Source: Combretum micranthum (lineage: Eukaryota; Streptophyta; Magnoliopsida; Myrtales; Combretaceae). Taken from it: 64,000 nt of DNA. The stretch is taken from contig JAMXBD010001257.1 of NCBI GenBank assembly GCA_024138025.1, forward strand, positions 124,001 to 188,000, in the 5' to 3' direction. Below are positions 1 to 12,130 of the stretch, piece by piece. Under the pieces are notes generated by a model. The model saw nothing but the letters and a program-made list of their open reading frames with translations, had not been told where the DNA came from and did no database searches. Each line of letters opens with the position of its first letter. Within the stretch, counting starts at the first letter, position 1. The position numbers and the translations under genes are program-made.

Positions 1-280
1 TAGTATGACGTATATATTCATGTATTATCATGTATACTTTGTTGTATTGATGTATGATATAATGTTATGCATAGATAATATATTTTAAACGTACGCAAAC
101 TGAACAAAGTTTTGATACTCCTATTTTAGCAATTAAATAATGTAATAACCCTTGGCCAAAGAGGGAAAAAAAAAAAAATATATATATTATATTATATATA
201 TATAAACTATTTGACACTTGTTATAGTTCTATTCCACTTATCATAGATACCTATACTCCTTTCAACCAAGTGAACAAGTA

Positions 281-960
281 TAGACATATTTTTGGATTGG
301 GTCCGAATTAGGACCTCAACTAGATTGGCGATGGCAGGTCCATACCAGGTGGAACCGACGGTTATAATTGGTTCTATTAAAAAAATTAAAGAAAAAAATT
401 TAAAAATTATATTATATATATAATTACTAATGTTTACAATAATAGTAAAATTTGTTACATATTTACAATATTTAATATGTTATTATCAATAATATAAATA
501 AATATAACTTAATGTTGTATAATATAGTCTATGTAAACTTCTCCTAAAAGCGAAATTCATTTCTTTAATAATGTAAGACTATTTTTTGTATTGTAATTTT
601 CTTTTTATCCTCTAGAGTCTTTTGCAATCTCATAGTACTAACTACAATTAAAATCGATTGGTTTGTATAAATAAATACGTATTCTAAATAAATTTTAAAA
701 AATTTTGGTTAAATAATTTAATACATTTTAACCAAATAATTAATTATTTTGAGTTTAAAATTTATTTTATTAAAAACTTAAATTCATTTATTTTTTATTT
801 TATTTGAAAAAGGCAGTTTTGTGATTCCAAAAGTAGAATTGGACCGAAATAGTGAGAGATGGTTCTGGTTCTGGTTTTGGTTTCAGTTCCTCATTTTCAA
901 GACCTGAAACCAGCGGTTCTGATTCAGTTTGGTTCGGTTCTAGAACCATGCTTATGTCTA
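281..960. repeat. Non-autonomous DNA transposon, TAGACATA-ended (hAT-like guess)
   Basis: The stretch begins with TAGACATA and ends with its reverse complement (TATGTCTA at 953-960). Both ends are rich in GGTTC/GAACC words, while the middle is almost pure A/T. The length is 680 bp. No coding potential is visible. The layout (short terminal inverted repeat plus GGTTC-type subterminal repeats) resembles small hAT-related elements, but I see no clean 8-bp target duplication, so the class is a guess. Similar elements lie at 1602-2290 and at the window's right end. Confidence 0.45.
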
Positions 961-1601
961 GCCCAAAGTATAAAACAAATACTAAAAATCAATATATGAA
1001 ATATTAAGAACGAAAAAAATATTGAAATATGTACATGGGCTTAAAATATAATAATATTTAGTGATTTGTACTTGACTCACAGATTACGTGACAAGGTCTA
1101 GTAAGTTCGATTCATTTATCGGGATGGGTCGAGGAGATTTGGCTCTTAATAAGGATTATTGGATCAGTCCGTCACATCCAACCTTTGTCAGTCACACTTA
1201 TGCATACAAAAAATGACAACATTCAAGATAATTATGAATTGAGCTTACTTTATCTCATTTGTTAATCGCTGAGATAATCTGATGGTTGTCATTCATGCCA
1301 AATACCTATAAATATTTAGTCATTCTATCTTCAAAAAGACTAAACAAGGCAACTTAAGGGATCACTATTACGAAAGCCATTGGTAGTAGTACTACCACTA
1401 TATTATTATCTACATTTCGTATGAGCCTGATCTATGTCAATATAAAAACTTAATTTTGTGTTTCTTTCAACTTTAAAGCAATTTTGAGCAAAACCATTAA
1501 CCTTGCATCTTTACTCTTTCATTTATATAGATTTATTGAATAATAAATTTCTCTTTGCCAATGATCTTGTAGTCTGATTATATCACCCTTAATCTCTCGA
1601 G
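961..1601. other. Intergenic, no gene seen
   Basis: AT-rich sequence with stop codons in all frames. I see no conserved coding segment or structured repeat. Confidence 0.5.
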
Positions 1602-2290
1602 TAGATGTCTCCATGGTCCATAATCAGACCGAACCAAATATATGAGAGACAATTCCGGTCTAGTTTCATAGAACGCCAATTCCTAATCTAATTCTCAAAC
1701 CATCGAACCGCTACATTTTATTAGTTAAAATTAAATAAATAAATAAATTTTAATATTAAATACAAAAAATTATAAAATAAAAATGATAATTCATATATCT
1801 TATTATTTGTTTAAAATATGTATTTAAATTATATACAAACATAACCAATTTTAATTATTGTGTTAACGGTGCAAAAAAGAAAACTATAAGGCAATAAGTA
1901 GTCTCACATTTATTATTAAAAAAAGATATTTTGCTTTTAGTAAAATTTATATAAACCAAATTAGACATATTTTTAAGCTATATATATATATATATATTTA
2001 ACGACACATTAAAAATTGTAAATAGATAATAAATTTTACTACTTACATGACATAACTTAAGCATTTAAAATTATATATTTAATATTATATTTTTTATTTT
2101 TCTTTCCTTTTATAGTGGAACTGGGTAGAACCATCAGTTCTACTCAATTGTTGGTTGAAGAACAACATAAGAATTGGAAAACTGATGGTTCCCTAGTCAG
2201 TTATAGAGCTGCCTAACCAGTCTGGTTTTGGTCCTTGTTCTGGAACCATTATGGCAATTCTGGTTTGAAACCAAACCTTGACTGCATCTA
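1602..2290. repeat. Second TAGATG-ended, GGTTC-rich element
   Basis: It starts TAGATGTCTCCATGGTCC, and the reverse complement of its right end starts TAGATGCAG. It is 689 bp long, nearly the same as the 281-960 element, with the same plan: GAACC/GGTTC-rich ends around an AT-rich core. It has no protein-coding content. I did not see matching target duplications. Probably the same family as the first element. Confidence 0.42.
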
Positions 2291-5200
2291 TGTTTACTTT
2301 CAAGTGATAATTATCATATTTGAATATTATAGTTGTTATAATGATAAATAAATATATATATTCTATTGTTTTCATTTATTAACATCGCGTTCTATTGCGT
2401 GTAATAAAAAGAAAATAACAATACTGAGTGGAAGTGAAAAGAGTAGTAAAAATGAAATATAACATAATTTTTATTTTATATTTGATATAAAATATGAAGG
2501 AAATGCTTCCAATTCTATCATTTGATTTATCTCAAAATAAGAAATAAAGAAAAATGAAGTTAGCAAAGAAAAAAAATTATATCTAATTATTTATTTCGTT
2601 TTTATTTAACATTGTTAAAAAAGTCAATTCCTTAACCACCTTCACTTCTAGTTTTCATTTTTCACTAATTTCTCTTAATTTATGGAAAAAAAACTGAAAG
2701 ACGTATATATTTTCATCTGTTTCTTTGCATTAAATTACACAAAAATACATCAACATTTGAAGATGGGTTTACTTAAGGAATTAACCAAGTAATTAAGAAA
2801 AGAAAAATATCAAGGTTCTATAAGGTCCAATTATTGACCTTTGATTTAGTTTTTAATTATCATAAATCACTAATGAATATCTTCATTGGCTTAAAACTTA
2901 AAATAAGCATTGATAACTTAAATGAACCATTTATTTTTATTTTAACAACTTGATACTTAATATGTAAATAAACTTATTTTAAAATGGGTGTTTATTTCTT
3001 TTTTATTGTTTTTTTTTTTTCCAGCTCTAGTGATATCCATTATCTAAGCACAGAGGAAGCAATATATCCCTAATGCAAAACTAAAAAAGGCAAATTAAAA
3101 AAAAAAAAAAAAGAAAAAGGGCGACCGGTCACTTGTCGAATTCTCTAACTCATTTTGTATTACCATATGTGTCGGCACGTGCATCTTAACTCATCCCTAA
3201 ATCATGTCGCTATCAAAGACATGACTGCAATTTCATGGAATCCTAATGCCCATTGCAAAACTAATCAAAATCAAAACATGATATTGCACCAACCCATTTT
3301 ATACACATCTAGTGCAAAAATTTAGGTCATAGTACACTACCACATTATCAATAGCATCAGCTTAGCTAAAATCAATTACGTTGCATTCGATTTAATTTCC
3401 TGTTTACAACTTTAATTGCAATTAATTATTTATTTAAGATTAAAATAAAAATAATTATCAATATACAGTTACTAAACCATATGTATAAATCAAGATATAT
3501 GAACATTATATGATGTATTGTATATCATCTATTGTAGTTGCGATATTCGCATGAATATCATGCCTATAAAATGCGATTTATAAATAAATAAAAACATTCA
3601 TATTGTTAATCGCGATATGTGATTAACTCTTATAATACGATTACTAATCGCGATATAGCAACCGTATATGAACACCATATCCTGTTTTATTCTCGCGATT
3701 TATATATAAATTATCATATCATGTTTTTTAAACGCGATTTTACCATAACATATCGATAATTAATTTCATCGGAGTTGTATATCGGTAATATTTTTCCATA
3801 GAACCTTAGATATGTATTGAACTCTTATTTATAGAATTGAAATTCATATTCTAAATTTTATTACCATTTCACTTGTTTGGCTTATAAAAAAGATTACATA
3901 AAAAATGTCTATCCACTTAACGTGAAATAGATAAGAAAGCCCCGTCCCTTCCCTTACTAGAAAAATAGTTATTTCTTATCAAAAACATCTTTTTTTATTT
4001 TCCAGAATTACCCCCATTCATAAAACAAAAAAAAAATATTATTATTCTTTACATCTTATTTCATTCCAATAAACCAAGCATGACATTATAGATAAATCAA
4101 GCCCAAAAAAATTCATAAAATGAGAAATATCCATTCACTTTACTATAAAGGAAATTTTACTACAATTTTTTTTTTATGAAGAATTATTATAACATTAAAT
4201 TGACTATAATAACAATTACACATGAATTTTAACTAAATATGTATATATATATTATAGTCATTATAATCCAAATTTATAAATAGCAATTTAATATGCAATT
4301 GATTTTTTCTTAAAATACCAAAATATATATCAAATAAAAATTATGTTATAGCTCTATTACATTCCTTAACAATAACAATCCTATTACAGTCTTATTCACT
4401 TAATATTTAGCAAGTCAACTAGCAAGGAAGAGAGCAAAATTAACATGCATGGAAGAGGGGTGGAACACCTGTCTATAAAACTTAAAAAGTACTAAAATAC
4501 TAATTAAACAAAAAATAATTGCCAACATTATATCGCATTAGGGACACAAGATATAGTAAAAAACATAAATATCGCATGTCTAAATGCGATGAACAAAATT
4601 TTGTACATTTGTACCGCAATGGAGAAATGCAATACCCATACTAGACCTTCGTTTGCCCTAGGTAGAACTAAGCTGAAGAGAGAGGTCTCCGCCTCCGGAA
4701 GTGAAACTGGATCCCGCGTCTGATCAACAGAAGGCGGAAGCATCAGCTAGTGAGGCAGGAACTCCAGCAACTCCACCTGGACTCCACCTGAGTCGGATCA
4801 AGCAAAACCAACGATCCGCCAGCTAATGGAGCAAAGGAATCATCCCACTGACAGAAGTTGAAAAGCCACCGGAGGGAAGCCAGGAGGTTCCTCCTCTTAT
4901 ATACCATTCCACTCTGCTCGATCGGAGATAGGAGAGGCCACTCAATGGATCCCATTGTCATTTGATATTGCATGTGCATATAGTAGTGTGAATATATATG
5001 TATCACATAACTCATATGCGATACATTATTTATCATCATAATTCGTGTATGCGATACCCATATAGCATTTTGGAAATATGATTTAGTATTTTGATAATTT
5101 CCTTCATCAGATTAGTATTTGTATAATTTCCTTGCATTGGTAAAATCTCCAGGGAAGAGTGTAAATTATGGATATTGTAATTGAAATGCTTGCTAATTAC

Positions 5201-5395
5201 AACTCAGTAGCCTATACAACCTATTAGATATAGGCAATAAACATGTGGGTTTTCACCACCAAAATGATACAAAGCAAAATCCAATAGAGCATTGAAAAAT
5301 GCAATTCTGCACCTAACAACAAGAGGGCAAATTGCTTTGACCATCGCCGGACAAGATTTAAGAATTCAGATCCAAAGCGTTACATCTACCAGACC
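2291..5395. other. Intergenic: AT-rich, GCGAT-motif clusters, one GC-richer island
   Basis: No supported gene. At 3535-3780 and again at 4530-5060 the words GCGAT, CGCGAT and ATCGCAT recur in otherwise AT-rich DNA, which suggests one fragmented repeat family. Between about 4640 and 4960 there is a GC-richer island containing two short minus-strand open frames (4528-4743 and 4743-5039) that match no family I recognise. It may be a captured gene fragment. Poly-A/T tracts occur around 3010-3115. Confidence 0.4.
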
Positions 5396-5515
5396 CTAAT
5401 TGAGCTTAGCTTCCCAGTTGAACGGATTGGCCCGATCCATGTCAAAGACAAACTGCCTCACATCATCCATGAAATGGAAAGAAGACCAGCTCAAAAAGAA
5501 AAGGTCTTCCATCAT
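5396..5515 (-). other. 39-residue open frame just downstream of the Mini-RNase III gene
   Basis: A minus-strand frame begins with two consecutive ATG codons and ends in TAG. It encodes a short acidic, aromatic-rich peptide with the segments DDVRQFVFDMD and NPFNWEAKLN. It lies about 180 bp past the Mini-RNase III stop codon, so it would sit in that gene's 3' UTR. Its composition looks protein-like, but I recognise no family. It could be a fragment of a lost exon or chance. Confidence 0.2.
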
Positions 5516-5695
5516 AACCGGCACAACATATTACACAGTTTGCTTGCGCTCAATCCTAAGCATCCGATTAAGGTAGCTAATAAGACAGACTCCTGTATGC
5601 AAAACAGGAAGTAGAAAAATTCTGAGCAAAAGGGCAAATCAATTGCTAAAGCAGTGGAGGATATCACGAGCAATAAGCAACTTACAGTTTTCTCC

Positions 5696-8600
5696 CTAAA
5701 CAGACTCGAAAGGACCGCCCGTAGAAAATCCCAACTTTAACATGACATCCTCCAGACGCTTCACGTTCGTTAAATATAGATAACCAATCTGGAAAACACA
5801 GAATCCTTTAGTCATTTCCAATATGCCAATGCAAAATTAACATTTTACAACAAGAACACTAAATGAGGATAGATCAACATGCATTACTTAGTAGAATGTA
5901 CAAGCCCAGAACACATGAATTAACACTATATGTAAAACAAGCAATCATCACTTACCGGGATAATAAGATTTCAGTTACTGCTCATCACAGGTAAAACAAG
6001 AAGAACTAATTGAATGGTATAATTAAATGGATGCTAAAGCTGAATAATACAAAAAAGTACTTGCCAGTTTGGGGGGGGAAATCAAATACCATATTTCACT
6101 AATCACCTTATTCAGCCGGCTGTTATAAGCTGTATATATTGCAACAAATATTCAAATTGAGCAAATTATATGTCCAGGTTAACTGACCAGTGTCTCCAGT
6201 GATGATGCCCTGTTATAAAGAGCAGCACCAACACGTTTTTTGGTCCGCGATTTACCAGCACCAACGTTCTTTCCCCATCGAAGGACGTCCCTGCAAATTA
6301 AAAAAAAAAAAAAAAGAGAGAAGAAAATGAAGAAGAAGAAGGAAAATTAATTAATATTGACCCAGGTGGAGACTTTTAATGGGAATTTTGACCAGGTGAG
6401 AATCATTGTAAAGCCTCCACAAAAAGCCAGGGTCATATCCTTCTCTACTAATGAACACGATTAACATTTCCTATTTCAGAAAGAATCCCCATACATGAGT
6501 CATTATCATGGAATTTTAGTTGTAAAGACGCCAACAACTTAACAAGTACCTGTGCATAAACAAAATATCAATTTTATTGGATCACAAGCACCAGAAGCCA
6601 CTTTGTTATCACTGCTTGGATATCCTATTCAAAACAGCTTCTGGAACTTAAAAAGGAGAACTATTGCGTGTCAGCAAGCAAATTTTGCAGACATAATTTC
6701 AAGGACACCCTTAGCAATTTTCTTATATTTCAGAAAAGCTGTCATTAAAAATCAGGTGAAAAAGGTTAACATCCAAATAAAATAATAAAGGAATTTCACG
6801 TAGCTATGCTCATAAAAATAGGGTAAAAGAAATATGACCATTGTTTCAGAAGCGCAATTACCTAAAAAACTAATACTATATGTGCATATATTCCTCAAAC
6901 TGCCAAGAAAGTATAGCCTTTATTAATGGTTTGGGGAACTTTGGTGGCAGTTTGAATAGAGAAATGCATGTTATACTGTGTTTGGCAGTGAAATCAAGAT
7001 TTTCGAGTTCTGAAGCAACCACACAACTGAAATAGTTAAGACCAGCCCACACTTTACCCTAAGTATTTAAACGCACAAGATTCCTCACACCACTCCTTTC
7101 CCTCTCTCAACTCTTCTTTCAGGTAAGGAAACCCTAGCCGGCTAACCCTCTCTTCTTTATGTGTAAAACTAATGTTTGCTTTGCTTGGATATTTGCAGGT
7201 AACAAAGTGAGATAAACTTGGCTGTTCGAGTAGTCAAAACTCCAAATACAAGTGTTTATCAAATGGGTGATAACCCTGTTTCATTTAACTCTCTTTTTTA
7301 TCCATGTACAACAGTAGTTATAACTACTTTTCGGTTTGTTTCTGTTGATATCTGTTCAGATTCAGTGGAACTAGCTAGATCTTATCTTGTACATGTATAA
7401 CTATAATAATGTGTATAGTCCTAAAGCCACCTCGGCTAATGTTTATTTCTAGCTTGAGTAACTTGAGCTGTAAACAGTAATAGAGGGTGTCCTTGCTCCA
7501 ATAAGCATGTGTTCTCGGTATACAAAAGTTTGAACTTTGAAATCAAATTGAAGGGTGAAATGTCATAAATTTAGGGTTTGTTTAGATTGTCTGATTTTTA
7601 TCTGTATTAGATCTGCATCTCTACCTTATTTGTATCATATTTATATCAGATTTCTTTAGTATATTTATATGTAAAACTGTCAGTTTTTTATCGTATCTGT
7701 TTCTTGATAAACATTCGTTTGAAAATGACAAAAATATAATACTAAAATAACCAAAATATGATAAAACAAACAGACACTTAATAGAGCCTGATATAACAGC
7801 ATCTTGTGGACAGACAAAGTAATTTTTCACAAAACATCCATAGAACCTACATTCATAGCTTTTTCACTTCACTGAATCAATAAAGCCGTAATGAAATTCC
7901 TATTATGGAAGAATGGAATAATGGAAAAGAACTGTAATAACATTTTTCTTTATTAATTTTTTATTTAAATGGTGGTATTTTGAAAAAAAGATAATTTCAG
8001 CATTAAATTGGAATTTATACGTTTGAATAAAAATGGCTATTCAACAATTTGTATAATAGAGATCAATTGTGAAATTGTTGTTTAGTAAACTAAATATCAT
8101 TACAGCTATTTGTAAAGAATAAGGCTATAATGAAATTGCAATTATATCGGTATAAACAGGCCGTTAATATTTTCTTTGTTAGTGTCAAACTCCGGACCTT
8201 CATAAATAAAATGCACATAGAGCAAGCAAACAAACAGAAAAAGGAACTAAACGTCTTCGAACCTTTCTTCCTCAGATAAATAATTGTCAGCAAGAAGTTT
8301 CTGAAGCAGTTCGTCCTGGGATGCAGTAAACATCATACATGAGGAATCTTTTAAGGCTACAAAGTAAAACGCCTAATGACAGTAAAGAAGACGTAAAAGC
8401 AAACTGCAGCAATAAATGATTTCTGAGAGAGTGAAGGATTTGCACACCAACAAATATAAAATTAAACATTTGAGCAATAGACAACCTGTGCTTCACATCT
8501 TACAACAGCCTGCACACGGTCATTGTGTTCTTCAATATTTAGTGGGGGAAATAAAAAATGGCGGCGAGCATAAAACTGCATCATTAAGAAGACCCAGGAT

Positions 8601-9591
8601 TCAATATGCTGTACAATAGAAGATATCGTTCTGAACAAAGTAATAACAGGTGGAAGAGAGTGAAAATACAAGCAACAAGAACACATACCTCATAGATGCA
8701 ATCCCCAATATAAGCTAATGAAGCTGCATTATATAGTGATCGAGGCTTCTCTACTTTAGGTGGGTTGGGCAACCATTGCTCATATCCATGATACGAGTTG
8801 TCTGAATTCACTATTGTCTCAAAGAATCATAGGTCAGAAAGCAAGCATATTAACACAGGTGGTTAGGAGCAAATGCAAAGAAGCAAACCTCTGAAAACAT
8901 GAAACGTAAAATCATCAATAACATAACATCATCAGTCTTTGCATAAACAAATTTTTCATGTCATAATCTCACATAATAACTCAGAGAAGTGAGGCCCAAT
9001 CACATAAATATTTTCAACAAACACATAAAGATTCCAAAACCTAAAAAACTGCTGGCAACTCATTAATAATAAATTTCACAGTCGTCACTCAATGTATTAT
9101 TCTAGTTATGTTATGCTGTGATTTGTTCAACACGGTATGCCATGAATATAATCTTAAATATAAAATGATCAGAGAACACCAAGCTAATCCGGTCCAACAA
9201 ATACCACATAGTTATTGTTTGGTATTTGACTTCAGAATTCAATAGATACTTCTAATGGCTTTTTTTCTTTTTTTTGGAGAAATTTTCCATACCGGGAAAA
9301 TGCATAACACATAAGCTCCAAAAACACAAAACAAAGAAAACCCAGATGAGAAAATTCAACAAAGTCCAAACCTTGATGAGAAATTCGGGGTTTTTTGAGT
9401 AATTCCGTGATGGGTACATGCACACTCTTGGTCTGGTCACTCTCGGTAGTTAAGGAAACAGTTTGTGGAGGTGTTTTGAGAGAGACAGAGTCGGTTTCAC
9501 TCTTTGGCTCCTTGTTGGGGTTTCTGGGTGCATTTCGGTTGTAAGGAAGTCTTGGTTGTGTGTCCCATGAAACAGCCTTAATTGAAAACAT
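5696..9591 (-). CDS. Mini-ribonuclease III, plastid type
   Basis: Six exons read on the minus strand: 9591-9372, 8810-8689, 8575-8486, 8315-8263, 6290-6188 and 5788-5696. All have GT–AG introns and consistent phases, giving 226 residues. Residues 1 to about 75 are a Ser/Thr/Pro/Lys-rich leader, probably a transit peptide. A single RNase III domain follows from about residue 97, with no double-stranded-RNA-binding domain. The signature YIGDCIYE (Asp110) and the later SLETLIGYLYL (Glu194) supply the catalytic acidic residues of the family. A basic stretch, KSRTKKRVGAALYNRA, lies before the second motif. The ATG at 9591 is the first in-frame one after an upstream TAA. In Arabidopsis the related proteins (RNC3/RNC4, as I recall) act in the chloroplast in rRNA maturation and intron RNA turnover. 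The role here is inferred from similarity. Intron 4 (6291-8262) hosts a MITE and a promoter-like island. Confidence 0.93.
7000..7210 (+). promoter_or_regulatory. Promoter/5'-leader-like island inside the Mini-RNase III intron 4
   Basis: On the strand opposite to the host gene there is a TATA-like TATTTAAAC (about 7064-7072), then a CT-rich stretch, then AAACCCTAGCC (about 7129-7139, a telo-box word typical of plant ribosomal and translation genes). An intron-like segment ends TTTGCAG before 7200. What follows (7218-7400) is only a 60-residue frame with no recognisable domain. It looks like a captured or stranded 5' region of a housekeeping gene. Activity is unknown. Confidence 0.3.
7574..7777. 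mobile_element. Tourist-like (PIF/Harbinger) MITE, copy A
   Basis: 204 bp, beginning GGGTTTGTTTAGATTGTCTG and ending AAACAAACAGACAC. The two ends are near-inverted repeats and are flanked by TTA on both sides (7571-7573 and 7778-7780). A 3-bp TTA duplication and G-rich ends of this kind are typical of PIF/Harbinger MITEs. It is inserted in an intron of the Mini-RNase III gene. Four related sequences lie at 17019, 23140, 50940 and 59419. Confidence 0.7.
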
Positions 9592-11459
9592 CCTATCCGT
9601 GAAAATGGAGTTTGGATGATGGGGAGAGTTTTCATGTCTTTTTTTGGGGTTCTTCCTCCGTGTTTAGAAGAAGGGTAGAAGATGAAAAAGCTTTTTCATG
9701 GGCTTTAGATGTTGGCCCATATGAGTTTCTTGCAATAAGACCCACAGATCTTCGATTCTATTCTTTAGAGCCCTGATACCATTTAGGCCGGTCAGCAGGG
9801 TTTGGGTCAAAAAATTAAGAACCGGGACCGGTGTCTCAGTACTAGGTGGCGTCGAGTCTGGTCCGACCAGTTCAATTCAATGTAAAATAGGCTTTCCATC
9901 AAACTGATTCTATTGTGGTACAAATATTAGCATTCAAATAAAATGAACCCAGTTCAAATCACTATTTTTCAAGTTGTAATATATAAAAGTAGTAAAATAA
10001 GCAAAATGGGCTTGTATCCGACCAAAAGAAAAGCAAAATAGGCTTGTAGCTTCTTCCCTCCACTCCATTAGATTTGATCTACCATTATTAGTCCATAACT
10101 AATCTATTTGGACTTGAATTTAGACTTCCTAGGTGCATGTATATATCATACTATTTTGGGAATTATATGCCCATAAATTTAAGGAAAATTTGACCTATTT
10201 TGAAGTTCTTAAGGAATAAAGTACGAATTATCCATGACAACCAGATGAACCAATTGAAAGGGATATAGTATACTTTGTTAGCACGTTAGTCTTTATCAAT
10301 ATTACTATTGTAATACCAAGAAATCAAGACACATAGTATTTGTTAGTGATGACTATACAAATGCAACACTTTTTTAAGTCAAACTTTGTACAATGGGTTG
10401 TATAATGAAATGAAAATTTGTAATAAACTAATAATACGAATAGCTTAATATTATGAATAGCAAAGGAATATATGTGCATATATGTAATAATAAAAAGCCT
10501 AATAGTTATAAAATAAATTAAGAGAACAAAAAAAATCATGTATATATAACAATATTATTAATAAAAAATAAAGAGAATATTGCTTGTTGGGTAATAGGGA
10601 GATTAAAATGTCTATAGAGAGAGAAATGTTTTTTTTCCCATCCCCCCCTTGTTCTCTCCGTCTCTTAGAAATATTTGAGTAACAAAAAAATAATGACAAG
10701 TACCATATTCTAAATCTTGGGAAAGTGTTAATGAGATTGAAGATTTGAAAATCAATTTGAGGTAGGTTTATCGTTCCCTATTAGATGATTGCGGAGTGTT
10801 GCTTAAAGTAATTTTTATTGATTACAAAGGATTGAGTGTTTTCTATTAATTGGCACAAAGGAATAGATGTGTTATAGGGTAACAACACATAAGGATAGTT
10901 TAATTTCAATATAGGAGTGTGTAGATGACGATGTAGACTGAATTGATAGCAAATCAGTGACATGCGTGAATTGTAGATTGTGAAATTCAATATTGGGAAG
11001 TATGCATGCATGCATTCTCAATATGCGAAATCTGAATTTAATATGTAGGGTGCTTTTCCAAATTAGCTTACGTGTGCTTCTTTATTTTTCTTTTCAAGAT
11101 AGGTTAGTCTATGTTTTGTACAAAATTGTGATATATTATATCCCCATTAAACGCAAAAGAAATTTGTAGGAACTCTAAGTAGTAAAAGATTGAATAGTCT
11201 TTTTTTTTTTTCAATTAAATATGTAGTATGATATTTGTGTGCGTTCTATGTAGATAAAATAAAAGCTTTCAAGAGCCTGAAATAGCAACCTAATGTTAAA
11301 AACTGGTGGGAAGACTCAAAACAAGACATGCACAGCTATAGTGACTACTAATTTGCATAATTTCGACTTGAGTTGAGTAAGTCTAAATAGGAATATCAAA
11401 CTATAATTTTCACTTATTGACCTAGATTCAAGAAATTATTACAACCAGAATAGAGCTTG
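9592..11459. other. Intergenic, no gene seen
   Basis: Contains the short divergent upstream region of the Mini-RNase III gene, a GGTTC/GGACC-type repeat fragment at about 9780-9900, and long AT-rich sequence. The open frames here are short and have no recognisable motif. Confidence 0.45.
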
Positions 11460-11472
11460 AAATTAGGAGCTT

Positions 11473-12130
11473 CCATTTCTAGATATCTAATAACATATTA
11501 CAATTTTTTTCTGTTTTGGTCATCAATAACATGTCGTAGTTTAACCCATAAAATTTTCACTTAAAAATATGACTAGGAAGACCTCGAACTAGCCCTCACA
11601 TTTGAACTCCCCTATTTTGATCGCTGCAAAATATTGATCTTTATTGACAAAATTTGTAAAATTTACTAAGACAAACATAGAGCTTAAAACGAGGAGTTGC
11701 TACTTCAAGATTTCAAGCTCCATTTCTAGATATCTAATAACATATTACAATTTTTTTTCTGTTTTGGTCATCAATAACATGTCATAGTTTAACCCATAAA
11801 ATTTTCCCTTAAAAATATGACTAGGAAGACCTCGAACCGGCCCTCACATTTGAACTCCCCTATTTTGATCATTGCAGAATATTGATCTTTATTGACAAAA
11901 TTTGTAAAATTTACTAAGACAAACATAGAGCTTAAAATGAGGAGTTGCTACTTCAAGATTTCTAATAACATGTCATAGTTTAACCCCATAAATTTTCAAT
12001 TTATTATAGGAATAAGAGGACCACGAACTAGCCTCTACATTTTAACTCCCCTCTTTTGATCACTGCGAATATCAAACTTCATTGATAAGATTTGTAAAAA
12101 TTATTGAGAGCACTGTAGAGCATGGATTAG
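11473..12130. repeat. Tandem repeat, unit about 247 bp, nearly three copies
   Basis: The words CCATTTCTAGATATCTAATA at 11473 and 11720 mark two almost identical consecutive units. Both contain the phrases GACTAGGAAGACCTCGAAC and CCTCACATTTGAACTCCCC. A third, diverged and partly deleted unit runs from about 11966 to 12130. The region just before 11473 also shows weak resemblance to the unit. No coding frame runs through it. It may be a small satellite seed or an internal duplication of an old transposon. Confidence 0.8.
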
